64,000 nucleotides of DNA from an uncultured Clostridia bacterium (GCA_934647165.1 CAKUFA010000004.1:1-64000), one strand, 5' to 3'; counted from the stretch's first letter, positions 8,216 through 18,288 are shown. The notes: generated from the sequence alone by a model not told the origin. Numbers and translations are program-made.

Positions 8216-10249
8216 ATGCGAAAGCTTCTTGCAGTGCTGTTGTGCCTGACCTTGCTGCCACTGGCCTGCGCGCAGGCGGCCATCACCGTGGCACCGGTGC
8301 TGGAGATCACCGCGCCGGAGGAAACGGTGCGCCCGGGCAAGGCAATTGTGCTGACCTTTGAGGTGCCTCAGGCGGGCAATGTGAGCCTTGTGGTAGAGAA
8401 CGCCGAGGGCGAAACCGTGTCCGTGGTGGTGGAGGATCATGCCGCGCAGGAAGGCCGCAACCAGCTTTATTGGAACGGAACCTGGCAAGGTGAGCCTGCG
8501 CCGGAGGGCGAGTATACCCTCATGCTGCGCATGGGCGACAGCGTGGCGGCCGTGCCGGTGAGCATTGGCAGCGTAGCGCCGTATCTGTACGGCTGGACGG
8601 TGGAAAATGATGCTGCAACACCGGATGAGCCGATCCTTGTGCGCTGCACGCCCAGCGAGAACGGAATGCTTCACTGGGGCGCGGTTGAAAACGGTGAAGT
8701 GGTAGACGAGGATGCGACGGAGGTCACTGCAGGGGAAAGCTATGAAGTGGCATGGCAGCCGGGTGAAACGGAACTGAGTGATGGCGAATATCCCTTTGAG
8801 GTGTGGCTGACGGACGAAACGGGCTTTGAATCCACAAGGGAACAGCTGCGCGTGACCATCACCGGCTATGAGGCGGCGCCGGCGATGGCCAGCGCGGATG
8901 AAGCGGCCATGGATGAAAATCTGCCTGCGGAGGAAGACGCTGCGCAGGATACGCCCCTGCCGGACGTGGAAGAGACGCCCGCCACAGACGGAGATATGGC
9001 AGTGCCTGAAGCCGTAGACACGGAGCCTGCGACGCAAGACACTGCGGACAGCGCTCAGGCGGAACTGGCGCTGGAGGAACTGCCTCTGGTGGAGGAGCAC
9101 GAACAGCTGGACGACGGGCAGATGACGAGCACTGCCACCGTGTACACGCCCAGCTATGGCAGCCCCTACACGGAAGCTGTGAAAGAGAACGACTACTGGA
9201 CAACGCCCATGGACATCACGGATGAGGAAGCTGTGTGGAAGATGCTCACCTCGCCCATGACGGTTGTGGACAACGGCAAGAAGAATGCGCAGAAGACGCA
9301 GGTGATCCTGCGCAAGGAACCGGATGAGGAGAGCGCAGGCGTGGGTGTGGTGACGTGCATTTCCCAGAGCGTGCGCGTGCTGGAAACGCTGGACAATGGC
9401 TGGTCGTTGGTGGAAACCTATTCCTCCTCCTTCCATGACAATACGGTGAAGGCGTGGAACATGCTGGTGCAGGGCTATGTGCCTACCAAGTATCTCAAAA
9501 CGGAAACGCCCAATCAGACCATGGGTATTGTGATTGACAAGCTGACGCAGCGGTTGTATCTCTTCAAGGACGGCGCGTTGTATGACACGCTGCTAGTATC
9601 CACCGGGCTTGCCAATGAAAAGCAGCCTTACAACGAGACCCGTTCAGGTGAGTTTTTGCTGATGCTGCCTGCTGTGGGCGGCTTTAAGAGCGACAACCTG
9701 GTATGCTCCATGGGCATCCGTTTTAACGATGGCGACCTTTTGCACGAGGTGCCTCATACTGTGAACAGGGATGGCTCCAACAATTATGCCACCTGTGAAC
9801 CAAAGCTTGGTGTGAAGGCTAGCCATGGCTGCATCCGCGTACAGCGGCGGCAGACATCCAAGGGCACCAACATGAAGTGGCTGTGGGATAACATCCGCTC
9901 CATCGGCAAAAAGCAGAATGTGAAGATGGTGATCTGGGAGGACTGGCAGGGACGGCAGATTTCGTATCCGCAGGATGACACACCGCTGTATTACAATCCC
10001 AACGGCGGCAAGCAGTATCACACGGCGGAAACGTGCTATTCCGCCAAGGGGAAGACGTTCGTGGCATTCACCTATGGCCAGTTGGAAGACGAAGAGTTTG
10101 CCAAGCTGGAGCGGTGCACGTGGTGCACAGCCCCGCTGCGCAAGGCGGAAATTGACGAAATCAACGCGGTGTATGCCCCCGGTGGAGACCACGACCCGGT
10201 TTTGACCGCGGCAAGACAGAAGTGGCTGGACAGCCAGGCGGGAAACTGA
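8216..10249 (+). CDS. Secreted L,D-transpeptidase (YkuD domain)
   Basis: A 677-residue exported protein. It starts with a signal peptide (KLLAVLLCLTLLPLACAQA), followed by two Ig/FlgD-like beta domains (residues about 20-225), an acidic Ala/Glu/Asp/Pro linker (about 230-300), an SH3-like segment, and a YkuD domain with the catalytic 'SHGCIRV' motif near residue 540. The family makes 3-3 crosslinks in peptidoglycan or attaches proteins to it. A Cys-containing C-terminal region of about 90 residues follows. The start at 8216 follows a GGAGG site and gives a clean signal peptide; the in-frame ATG at 8186 does not. Confidence 0.9.
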   Translation: MRKLLAVLLCLTLLPLACAQAAITVAPVLEITAPEETVRPGKAIVLTFEVPQAGNVSLVVENAEGETVSVVVEDHAAQEGRNQLYWNGTWQGEPAPEGEYTLMLRMGDSVAAVPVSIGSVAPYLYGWTVENDAATPDEPILVRCTPSENGMLHWGAVENGEVVDEDATEVTAGESYEVAWQPGETELSDGEYPFEVWLTDETGFESTREQLRVTITGYEAAPAMASADEAAMDENLPAEEDAAQDTPLPDVEETPATDGDMAVPEAVDTEPATQDTADSAQAELALEELPLVEEHEQLDDGQMTSTATVYTPSYGSPYTEAVKENDYWTTPMDITDEEAVWKMLTSPMTVVDNGKKNAQKTQVILRKEPDEESAGVGVVTCISQSVRVLETLDNGWSLVETYSSSFHDNTVKAWNMLVQGYVPTKYLKTETPNQTMGIVIDKLTQRLYLFKDGALYDTLLVSTGLANEKQPYNETRSGEFLLMLPAVGGFKSDNLVCSMGIRFNDGDLLHEVPHTVNRDGSNNYATCEPKLGVKASHGCIRVQRRQTSKGTNMKWLWDNIRSIGKKQNVKMVIWEDWQGRQISYPQDDTPLYYNPNGGKQYHTAETCYSAKGKTFVAFTYGQLEDEEFAKLERCTWCTAPLRKAEIDEINAVYAPGGDHDPVLTAARQKWLDSQAGN

Positions 10250-10310
10250 ACGCGAATGCTTTGCGCGCAGAATACATCGGAAACCTTGCAGACAAGAAGG
10301 AGACGCAGGC

Positions 10311-11018
10311 ATGAATATTGTTGACTATGCGGTGCTGGCCGTGATTGGCCTGAGCCTGCTGATGGGCTTCTATCGGGGGTTTATCAGCACGGTGCTGAAC
10401 ACAGGCGGCTGCCTGGCTGCTTTCGGGCTATCCTTCGTGCTGTATCCAAGGTTAGCCACAGCCATTCGGAGCAATGATGGACTGGTGCGCACGCTGATGC
10501 ATTACACGGATGCGTCAAGCCGGTTGGGCGACCTGGAACTGGCCATCACCAACGTATCACAGCTCACGGCAGACAAGCTGAATGAGGTGATCAGCAAGGT
10601 GGCGCTGCCTGCGCCGTTTGACACGCTGCTGAAAACGAACCTGGAGCAGCAAGTCTATGCGACCACCAGCGTTTCTTCTGTGGCGGACTATGTGAGCCAG
10701 ACGATTCTGACCGCATCCATCAATATTCTGTGCTTTCTTGTGTGCTTTGTGGCGCTGTATCTTGTCATCTCCATTGTGGTGAACTTTCTGCGAGCGGTGT
10801 TCCGCTTTCCGCTGCTCAAACAGCTGGACTGGCTGGCGGGTGGCGTGTTTGGACTGGCGAGAGGCGTGCTGATTTGCTATGCGGTGTTTGCCATTGCGCC
10901 GCTGGTGTTGACCATGGTGCCGGTGGACATGATTTCAAAGCTGCTGGAGGAGAGCACTTTTGCTCCGTTTTTTAACAATGGAAGCATGATTCTCGCCATC
11001 ATGAACGGCAAGCTGTGA
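10311..11018 (+). CDS. CvpA family membrane protein
   Basis: A 235-residue integral membrane protein with an N-terminal 'NIVDYAVLAVIGLSLLMGFYRG' type start that is characteristic of CvpA, two more membrane segments near residues 140-160 and 180-205, and a central soluble stretch. CvpA is linked to colicin V production in E. coli and more widely to envelope homeostasis; its role here is not known. It is 61 bases downstream of the L,D-transpeptidase gene with its own AAGGAG site, so it is probably co-transcribed. Confidence 0.85.
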   Translation: MNIVDYAVLAVIGLSLLMGFYRGFISTVLNTGGCLAAFGLSFVLYPRLATAIRSNDGLVRTLMHYTDASSRLGDLELAITNVSQLTADKLNEVISKVALPAPFDTLLKTNLEQQVYATTSVSSVADYVSQTILTASINILCFLVCFVALYLVISIVVNFLRAVFRFPLLKQLDWLAGGVFGLARGVLICYAVFAIAPLVLTMVPVDMISKLLEESTFAPFFNNGSMILAIMNGKL

Positions 11019-11025
11019 GGGCATG

Positions 11026-11056
11026 ACGGACAGGCAAGCGCGTCTGTCCGTTTTGA
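11026..11056 (+). terminator. Rho-independent terminator after cvpA
   Basis: An 8-bp stem (ACGGACAG 11026-11033 with CTGTCCGT 11044-11051) followed by a short T run. Confidence 0.65.
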
Positions 11057-11130
11057 ATCCAGATTGGGAAGATAAGGGCGAAAACCATCGTTTAACTGGA
11101 TGAAAAGACCTGAAATGGAGGCCTTAGAGC

Positions 11131-14100
11131 ATGAGAAATTGGAAACGGCTGGTGGCTATTTTATTGGCAATCATGCTGCCTGTGCTGGCTGTGGCTGAAA
11201 CGACACCGACAGACGTGACGCCGGTGGCAACGGAAAGGACGGCTACGGAAGCGCCGACTGCGCAACCGACAACAGCACCCACCGAGGCGCCAACGGAAAC
11301 GCCGACAACAGCACCTACCGAGGAGCCGACGGAAACACCGACGGCAGCACCCACCGAAGAACCCACGGAGACGCCGACGGCAGCGCCCACCGAGGAGCCG
11401 ACAACGACGCCCTCTGCGGAACCGACGGAAGAACCGGAGGAAACGCCGACTGCTGCGCCAACGGAAGAACCCACCGAAGCGCCGACGGAATCCGTGATGC
11501 CTGCCCCCACCGAAGATGTGTGGGATGAAGCACTGTGCGACCATGCCAATGAGCATTGCGCGCAGGCACCGGCATGCGAAAAGGAAGGCTGCACCCATAT
11601 TGCCAGGGATGTGCACGGACTGGATGTGCCCCTGTGCAAGCTGGGCAGGTGGCTGCTGGACCGGCAGGATGAATTGCAGCGCAGCGGGGCGGCGGTTGCC
11701 TTGTATGCGGCCAATCAGGCGGTGAGCATTGACCTGGATGCAGGGGATGCGACCATTTACCGCAGCGGCAGCTACACGGTAAAGGGCGGCAGCAAACGCC
11801 CCGGCGCAAAACTGTCCATTGCAGATGAGCGGCTGGTGAACCTTGACTTGCGCAGCGCATCCGTGGATGAAATGACGCTGGGCAAGCAAGCGGAGACCGT
11901 GGTGCAGACCATTGGCCAGTGTGTGGTGAACCATTACAGTGCAGGCCAGAACAGCCGGACAGAGTTTGCGGGCGGCGGTGCAATGCGCCTTGGTGAAGTG
12001 CGCCTGGGCACAGAAGGCAGCGCAGGACGCATTTATGTGACCGGCGGCAGCGTGCTGGGCAGTTTTGCGGAGGGAAACGGCCGTGTGATGGAGGCTTTCC
12101 CGGCAGCGGAGATGACCGGCACAATGGTGGAAGGGCGCAGCTATGCAGCAAACCGTGCCGATGATGACGGCAACTGCTATTTGTGGCTGAAAAACCCCGG
12201 AGAGGGAATGAAATGGATTGCGAACCTGAACGCGGGCGTGCTGAATGTGGAGCGTGAGGCCACCGTGCCTTCGCAGCAGACGACAGAGATTGTTCAGGGA
12301 CAGGAAACGGTGCTGGAACAAGCGGGCACCTATCGCCTGAGTGGCAGCGTGGAAGACGGCACAAAAATTGTTGTGCGTGCAAGCGGTGTGACGGTGGTGC
12401 TGGACGGCGTGGCCGGGAACCTGGCCGAGCCGCTGCTGACGGCGGAAAATGACTGCACCGTGACGCTCAAAGGGACAAATACGCTCAGCGGCGCTGCGGC
12501 GGTGACAGGCAGCGGCAGGGTGCTGCTCAGCGGCAGCGGTACGGCGGTGTTTGCGGCCATTGAAACGAAGGTGACCTTCTCCTGCGGCGGGGCAACGTTG
12601 GACAATGTGCCGCAGGGGTATACGGCGCTGGAGGTGCCGGTAACGCTTGTCAACCAGCAGGTGACGGTGGACGGCACCCGCATGGCGCTTGTGAAGACGG
12701 CGGACGGGCAACTGATTCTGCCGGAAGCGGGCAGCGGCTATCGCTGGACAGTGAACGCATCGGATGCGGAAGTGGCGGCCAAGCGTGAGAGCGTGGACAG
12801 CGCGCGCTTTGAGCTGCAAAAGACGCCGCAGGTAACCACAAATGAAGCAAAGTTTGTGGTGGACGGTGCGCAGGATTTTGTGGATGGCACCATTACATCC
12901 ACGGCAGCAAACGCCGCAATCACCCTGCGGCAGGTGAAGATTGAAACTGCCGGCGCGGCGTTAACCATCAGCGGTGCGGTGAAGGTAACGACGGAAGGCG
13001 ACAACGCGCTGCTTGGCGGTGAAAGCTCCATCAAGCTGATGGACGGCGCATCTTTGACGCTGAGCGCGCGCAGCGGCCGCACCCGCATCCGCCAAAATGA
13101 CCTGACGGGCATTGCCCTGGAAGGCAATGTGAAGGTGGAACCGGAGCCTGCACAGAAGCATACGAAAATCCTTGTGACGGATCAGAGCGGCAACCCGGTG
13201 ATCAACCGGGCGCTGACACTGACGGTAGACGGAAAAACCTACCAATATACCACCCACTATGACGGCAGCGTTTACCTGTGGGGCCAGGGAGCAATGGATG
13301 GCACTGATCTTGCGGCCACCGATGGCGACACAGTGTTTGCAGCGGTGATTGTGGGCGGCAGCGCCCAGGCCACCGAGCGCATTGACATCACCGGCGTTAC
13401 GGTAGAGGATCAGGCGGATGGGAGCATCCGCGTGCGCTTCAGCGCGCAGGCAGGCACAACCGGCGTGATGTTTGTGACGGGGGACGCCGCACAGAATCTG
13501 CCGGACACCTTTGCGGCGGACGCAACGCTTATCCCGGCAGAAAACGGTGAAGCGGTGATCCGCGATGTGCCGGCGGGCAAGACGGTCTCCCTGCGGGTAT
13601 ACGCGGCCAAGGACGAAGGCGCGGTGCTCAATGGTGATACGGTGGACGGCTTCTCCTTCAGCGATCTGGTGACGGCGGTGCACCGCGGCCCCTTTAGTGC
13701 AGGAAAAACGGATCTGAACTTGCCTTATACAGGCAAGACGTACAAGAATCCGCTGACGCTGCCCAAGGGGGCAAAGATTGCCTACATCGGCAAACAGCTG
13801 AGCGACGGCATGCCCCTGCGTGTTGGTGATTATACCATGAAGATCACCGTGCCGGAGGGGGACGCAGTGTATCTGCCGGGCGTTTATGAGCTGCCCTTCA
13901 AGATTGAAAAGGTGACGCTGACCATCATCCCCGATCCAAACCAGGAGAAATTGCAGGGCGAGGAAGATCCGGAGCTGTTCACCTACACGGTGAAGGGACT
14001 CCTGTTCAAAGACAAGGTGGATGGCTGGCTGACACGCGAAGAGGGCGAAGAACCTGGCAACTATGCCTTCCGCACGGATGAACTGGTGGCGGCGGATTAT

Positions 14101-15048
14101 TATAAGATTCGGCTTGCAGGGGACGCATATACCTTTACCATTGTGCCGGCCATTCCCGCCTGGGGCGGCGGCGGTGTGGTGCTGCGGCCTGTGCGCCAGA
14201 CCATTGTGCGCGCTGACAAGCGCGAAGTGGCAGTGGTGCTGAACACGCAGGACAGCCTCAATGTGACCCACAGCCGGTTTGGACAGATTGTGTTTGCCAC
14301 GGAGGATGGTCAGCAGCGCCCCTTCAACCCGTCCCTCAGCTGGAACCAGAGCACGGATGAAGTGCTGCTGCGCATACGCACGGAAGCGGAAATCAACAAG
14401 GACGGCGGCTTTAAGACGGATGCGGATGGCAACGCCCTGTGGAGCGGGCGGTATCTGAGCATGGGCTGGGCAGGCGTGCGGCAGATGCATGACATCGGCG
14501 TGGATATGCTGAGCCTGAACTGCAATGGCGCGGCACTGAACGTGCGCCTGGAAGACCTGCTGGGCGATGGCATGCAGGCACTTGTGAAGGCGAAGGGCGG
14601 CAGCCTGAAAGAAGCATTCTTCCGCCTGACGCTGGAGCCGGTAGAGGCCAGCGATGCTGCCCGGGAGCAGCAGGCGCTGGACGCAGTGAACCCTGTGACC
14701 CGCGCCTGGCGCGTGCAGGCGACCATGAGCGTGAAACAGCAGGAGACGGATATTACCGGCATGCTGCCAAGCCTGTGGATGAGCGTTGACATGCAGGAAA
14801 CAGAGGAAATGATGCAGTCGCTTGACCGCTATGATGAGCAAAGCTTCCCGGGGCAGTTTACACTTTATCAGGTGCGGGAAGAAGAGAATGGTTACGCCGG
14901 TACTGTGCTGGAAAGTCGGTTTGTGAAGCCGTATATGCCGGAGGAAACAGAGCAGGCAGGTTTTGCGGCCGTGATGTATACCCATGACTACTTGATGGCC
15001 AAGGTGGACGGAAAAGCACTGATTACCGTTGGATGGACGGAAAACTGA
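11131..15048 (+). CDS. Large secreted surface protein with Thr/Pro/Glu repeat linker
   Basis: A 1305-residue exported protein of unknown function. A signal peptide (KRLVAILLAIMLPVLAVAE) is followed by a low-complexity linker (residues about 24-130) built of TEAPTETP/TAAPTEEP-like units. A Cys-rich patch near 135-160 has Cys spacings like a small knot. The middle consists of many short beta-repeat segments, some resembling carbohydrate-binding or pectate-lyase-like solenoids. Near residues 850-1000 there are two MBG-like modules ('LPYTGKTYKNP', 'LQGEEDPELF'). No sortase signal or C-terminal anchor is visible. The tract of Pro/Thr is typical of cell-wall-spanning linkers. A TGGAGG site precedes the ATG. 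Confidence 0.7.
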   Translation: MRNWKRLVAILLAIMLPVLAVAETTPTDVTPVATERTATEAPTAQPTTAPTEAPTETPTTAPTEEPTETPTAAPTEEPTETPTAAPTEEPTTTPSAEPTEEPEETPTAAPTEEPTEAPTESVMPAPTEDVWDEALCDHANEHCAQAPACEKEGCTHIARDVHGLDVPLCKLGRWLLDRQDELQRSGAAVALYAANQAVSIDLDAGDATIYRSGSYTVKGGSKRPGAKLSIADERLVNLDLRSASVDEMTLGKQAETVVQTIGQCVVNHYSAGQNSRTEFAGGGAMRLGEVRLGTEGSAGRIYVTGGSVLGSFAEGNGRVMEAFPAAEMTGTMVEGRSYAANRADDDGNCYLWLKNPGEGMKWIANLNAGVLNVEREATVPSQQTTEIVQGQETVLEQAGTYRLSGSVEDGTKIVVRASGVTVVLDGVAGNLAEPLLTAENDCTVTLKGTNTLSGAAAVTGSGRVLLSGSGTAVFAAIETKVTFSCGGATLDNVPQGYTALEVPVTLVNQQVTVDGTRMALVKTADGQLILPEAGSGYRWTVNASDAEVAAKRESVDSARFELQKTPQVTTNEAKFVVDGAQDFVDGTITSTAANAAITLRQVKIETAGAALTISGAVKVTTEGDNALLGGESSIKLMDGASLTLSARSGRTRIRQNDLTGIALEGNVKVEPEPAQKHTKILVTDQSGNPVINRALTLTVDGKTYQYTTHYDGSVYLWGQGAMDGTDLAATDGDTVFAAVIVGGSAQATERIDITGVTVEDQADGSIRVRFSAQAGTTGVMFVTGDAAQNLPDTFAADATLIPAENGEAVIRDVPAGKTVSLRVYAAKDEGAVLNGDTVDGFSFSDLVTAVHRGPFSAGKTDLNLPYTGKTYKNPLTLPKGAKIAYIGKQLSDGMPLRVGDYTMKITVPEGDAVYLPGVYELPFKIEKVTLTIIPDPNQEKLQGEEDPELFTYTVKGLLFKDKVDGWLTREEGEEPGNYAFRTDELVAADYYKIRLAGDAYTFTIVPAIPAWGGGGVVLRPVRQTIVRADKREVAVVLNTQDSLNVTHSRFGQIVFATEDGQQRPFNPSLSWNQSTDEVLLRIRTEAEINKDGGFKTDADGNALWSGRYLSMGWAGVRQMHDIGVDMLSLNCNGAALNVRLEDLLGDGMQALVKAKGGSLKEAFFRLTLEPVEASDAAREQQALDAVNPVTRAWRVQATMSVKQQETDITGMLPSLWMSVDMQETEEMMQSLDRYDEQSFPGQFTLYQVREEENGYAGTVLESRFVKPYMPEETEQAGFAAVMYTHDYLMAKVDGKALITVGWTEN

Positions 15049-15069
15049 CAAGAAGGAAGATCAATTGAG

Positions 15070-15130
15070 GCGGCCATTGCGGAAGAAAACGACTGCAACG
15101 GCCGCTTCTGCAATGGAAGGAGCGGCCGTT
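15070..15130. promoter_or_regulatory. Two overlapping, mutually exclusive hairpins
   Basis: GCGGCC (15070-15075) can pair with GGCCGC (15100-15105). The overlapping AACGGCCGCT (15097-15106) can instead pair with AGCGGCCGTT (15121-15130) to give a perfect 10-bp stem. Neither is followed by a good T run. The element lies just upstream of the next promoter; it may be a weak terminator or RNA 3'-end structure. Confidence 0.4.
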
Positions 15131-15139
15131 CGCTTATCC

Positions 15140-15168
15140 TTGCACATGCACCCCGTTCTTGCTATAAT
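15140..15168 (+). promoter_or_regulatory. Promoter of the DUF5711 gene
   Basis: TTGCAC (15140-15145), 17-base spacer, TATAAT (15163-15168); start codon 30 bases further on. Confidence 0.8.
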
Positions 15169-15197
15169 AGAAGCGAATACAATCAAAGGAGCAGGAT

Positions 15198-16349
15198 ATG
15201 CAAGGAAAAGGCAAGTCCATGTATTTTGACCAGGAGGCGGAAAACAAAAGACGCCGGCGGCAGATCCGCAACTGGATTATTCTGGTGGCGCTGGTGATGG
15301 TTGTGCTGCTGGGACTGCGCTTCCTGCGCAATGTGGGCGGCACCACCGAAATGAAGGTGAACCGGTTGACGTGCTTCGCCAGCCAGAACGTGACGCCCTT
15401 TGGGGACAATGTGCTGTACTACGATGATGCGTCCATCCACTGCCTGACCAGTGACGGTGCGGTGCGGTGGAGCTTTCCGGTAGGGGGCGGCGCGTCCTTT
15501 GTGGCATCGGACAGCTACCTGGTGATCTGGCAGGGCACGCAAGTGTACATTGTGAACCAGAATGGCAACGCCACCTATAACGACACCATGTCTGCCGAAG
15601 TGCAGTTTGCACGGGTGGGTGAAAAGTATGTGGCAGTGGTGACCGACAGCGATGTGTCGCCCGAACTGTCCATCCTGGACATGAAAGGCCTGAAGGTGGA
15701 CGTGGAACGCGAAGCCTTCGATAACCGGCTGCTGCTGGATGTGGGCTTTTATGGCGAGCAGGGAGAATACCTGTGGACGCTGGCCATGGATGTTTACGGC
15801 ACAGCCGTGAATACGGTGATGCACACGTTCCAGGTGGGAAAAATGAACACGGGCGAAGTATCCCTTGGCGAAAAGCTGGCCTACAAGGTGCTGTTTGAAA
15901 ACAAGAAACTGCGGGTTTTCACCACCCAGCAGCTGTACACCTTTGACTACAAGGCGGTGCAGGATACCAACAGCACCATGCTAGTATACGGTTGGAAGCT
16001 GATTGACCAGGCCATCCCCGATCGAGGCGATGCGCGGCTGCTGCTGGCTCCCATCAGCCAAACGAACAGCAGCCAGCAGATCAGTGAGCTGCGGCTGCTT
16101 ACCGGAACAGACGACAGGCGGTTTGCCCTGCCGGAAAGCTGCGTTGGCGCCATGGTGCGCGGGCAGAGCATCTACGCTTTTTCCGGCAGCTATCTCTACC
16201 GCTCGGATGTGAACAACCAGCGCTTCTATGCCTATGCGCTGCCGTTGCCGGAGGGGGAGAGCATCACGGCCTATCTGGGTGAGTTGACCGGCGGCAAGGT
16301 GCTGCTGGCCAGTGGGGAAACGGTATATGCGGTGACGCTGCCGCAATAA
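15198..16349 (+). CDS. DUF5711 family membrane-anchored beta-propeller protein
   Basis: A 383-residue protein with a basic cytoplasmic N-terminus (ENKRRRRQIRN), one membrane segment at about residues 30-50, and an extracytoplasmic part built of short beta blades in which variable names such as 'ILDMKGLKV' recur, like PQQ/YVTN propellers. This fits the DUF5711 family, which has no assigned function. It is followed after 48 bases by a DUF2142 membrane protein, so both may act in the envelope. An AAAGGAG site precedes the ATG. Confidence 0.7.
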   Translation: MQGKGKSMYFDQEAENKRRRRQIRNWIILVALVMVVLLGLRFLRNVGGTTEMKVNRLTCFASQNVTPFGDNVLYYDDASIHCLTSDGAVRWSFPVGGGASFVASDSYLVIWQGTQVYIVNQNGNATYNDTMSAEVQFARVGEKYVAVVTDSDVSPELSILDMKGLKVDVEREAFDNRLLLDVGFYGEQGEYLWTLAMDVYGTAVNTVMHTFQVGKMNTGEVSLGEKLAYKVLFENKKLRVFTTQQLYTFDYKAVQDTNSTMLVYGWKLIDQAIPDRGDARLLLAPISQTNSSQQISELRLLTGTDDRRFALPESCVGAMVRGQSIYAFSGSYLYRSDVNNQRFYAYALPLPEGESITAYLGELTGGKVLLASGETVYAVTLPQ

Positions 16350-16397
16350 TCTTCAGGAAAGGTTTGCTTTTACGGGTAGGAAACGGAGGCCTTGAAA

Positions 16398-17921
16398 GTG
16401 GAAAAAGTGCGGGGAGTGTACCTGAACAAGCGGACGCTGGGGATGATCCTGCTGGGAATTGCACTGACGGCCACGCTGCTGGTTGGCTTTTTCGGCATTC
16501 GGTATGAAGATCAGCTGGAGCAGGCATGCCACGTGCTTCTTGTGCTGACGCTGGCTGCGGTGCTGAGCGCGCTGCTTGTGATTTGCGCACGGCCGAAAAT
16601 CAAGCCGGAAAATCTCTTTCTGCTTTTGGTGATTCTCTTTGGGCTTCTGTTCATGGTTGCCATCACGCCGCTGGCGGTGCCGGACGAGTACCATCACTAT
16701 CTGTCCACCTTGTCGCAGACGAGCAAGGTGCTTTATGGCAAATGCCAGGCGGATGCAGCCTATTTGAACGTGGATGACATTTCGATTCACAACATTTCCT
16801 ACGAGACGTTTCAAAACATGCTCAACGGGCTGTTCAACGAGGGCATCAGCGGGCAGATAAAAACCTTTGATGATGAAACGGCGGGTTATCCTGTGCAGTA
16901 TGCACCGCAGATGGTGGGCATGGGGCTTGCCATGCTGCTGCATTTGAACCGCTACTGGGTATTTCTACTGGGCGATTTCACCAATTTGCTGTTTTACGCG
17001 GCGGTGACGTATGCAGCAATTCGGCGTATTCCCGTTGGCAAGGTGCCGATGATGATTGTGGCACTGCTGCCCATGTCCATGCAGCAGGCAAGCAGCTATT
17101 CCTCCGATGCGTTTATCAACGCCATGGCGTTTTTGCTTGCAGCGGAAATGGTGCGCGCTATTGTTGGCAAAGGGAAGCTGCCGTGGCAGTCCATGCTGGC
17201 CATTGGCCTTGCAGGGGTACTGCTGGCGCCTGCAAAGGGCGTATATGCCGTGCTGCTGATGATGCTGATAATGATTCCCAAGGAACGCTTTTCAAGCAGC
17301 AGAGCTCGCTGGGGCTTCCTCATTGGTTTGCTGACCGTTTCGGTGGCAGCGGTTGCCTGGACGTATCGGGCGTGGTTTGCGGAGCGGCTGGGCGTTGCGG
17401 CAGCGAACCCTGAAGCAGAGGAAGCGACAGGCTACACTTTTGCCTGGCTGCTGACCCATCCGCTGCAGGCGGCGGCCATCCTGCTGCGCACGCTGGTGGA
17501 AGCCGGACCGGACTTCTACCTGGACACGATGGTGGGCTATGCGCTGGCAGGGCTGACCATGTATATTAACCATGGCTGGGTCAACATGTTTGTGATTCTC
17601 ATGGCGGTGACGGCCATTGTGGGGCAGCCAGGTGAAGAGCCGATGCCGAAAAAGGTTCGTGTGTTCGGCCTTTGTGTGGCGCTTTTATGCTTGCTGGCGG
17701 TGATGGGCAGCATGCTGGTGGGATGGACGACCTTTGGCGCAGAAACGGTAGAGGGTGTGCAGGGACGGTATTTGCTGCCGATTGCACCCCTGGCGCTTTT
17801 GTGCCTGCGAGGAGACTTATGCGTGCCCAAGCGCAGCACCCTGCGCCTGAGCGGAGCGGTGACCGCTGTACTTCTCGGACTGACGCTGATGAATATTGTA
17901 GATTTTCTGTTGATGATGTAA
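16398..17921 (+). CDS. DUF2142 family polytopic membrane protein
   Basis: A 507-residue protein with about 11-12 hydrophobic segments and the DUF2142-type motif 'AVPDEYHHY' after the second membrane pair. DUF2142 proteins resemble GT-C glycosyltransferases and are often next to envelope polysaccharide genes, so transfer of a sugar from a polyprenyl carrier is plausible but unproven. I chose GTG 16398, which is 8 bases after GGAGG; the TTG at 16392 is too close to it. No lipid-carrier enzyme is adjacent, but a sugar-phosphate transferase lies at 18913. Confidence 0.7.
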   Translation: MEKVRGVYLNKRTLGMILLGIALTATLLVGFFGIRYEDQLEQACHVLLVLTLAAVLSALLVICARPKIKPENLFLLLVILFGLLFMVAITPLAVPDEYHHYLSTLSQTSKVLYGKCQADAAYLNVDDISIHNISYETFQNMLNGLFNEGISGQIKTFDDETAGYPVQYAPQMVGMGLAMLLHLNRYWVFLLGDFTNLLFYAAVTYAAIRRIPVGKVPMMIVALLPMSMQQASSYSSDAFINAMAFLLAAEMVRAIVGKGKLPWQSMLAIGLAGVLLAPAKGVYAVLLMMLIMIPKERFSSSRARWGFLIGLLTVSVAAVAWTYRAWFAERLGVAAANPEAEEATGYTFAWLLTHPLQAAAILLRTLVEAGPDFYLDTMVGYALAGLTMYINHGWVNMFVILMAVTAIVGQPGEEPMPKKVRVFGLCVALLCLLAVMGSMLVGWTTFGAETVEGVQGRYLLPIAPLALLCLRGDLCVPKRSTLRLSGAVTAVLLGLTLMNIVDFLLMM

Positions 17922-17976
17922 ATGGCAAAAAGCAGGAAACTGCGCCGGTAAAATGTGAAATTGCAGCAAAAAACGC

Positions 17977-18005
17977 TTGACAGTGCGGAGCAAGTGTGCT
18001 ATAAT
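17977..18005 (+). promoter_or_regulatory. Consensus promoter of the tRNA cluster
   Basis: Perfect TTGACA (17977-17982), 17-base spacer, perfect TATAAT (18000-18005). The first tRNA begins 82 bases downstream. It is a typical strong stable-RNA promoter. Confidence 0.9.
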
Positions 18006-18086
18006 CTTTTCCTGTCAGCAGGTGGTGTTCTGCCATAAAACCATCGGCTGCAATCGCGTTCTTGGGTGATACCTTCACTGCGGCCT

Positions 18087-18160
<74 letters not shown>

Positions 18161-18166
18161 CATTAT

Positions 18167-18242
18167 GGTGGGTATAGTTCAGCGGTAGAGCGCCAGATTG
18201 TGGCTCTGGATGCCGTGGGTTCAAATCCCACTACTCACCCCA
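18167..18242 (+). tRNA. tRNA-His (anticodon GTG)
   Basis: Acceptor GTGGGTA pairs with TACTCAC (one G-T) and the extra G at -1 plus discriminator C are typical of His tRNA. The anticodon arm is CCAGA-TTGTGGC-TCTGG. CCA is encoded at 18240-18242. Confidence 0.95.
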
Positions 18243-18288
18243 TTTTCCCCCGGTCTGCTGCGATATGTGGCAGTGTTCCTACCTGCGT

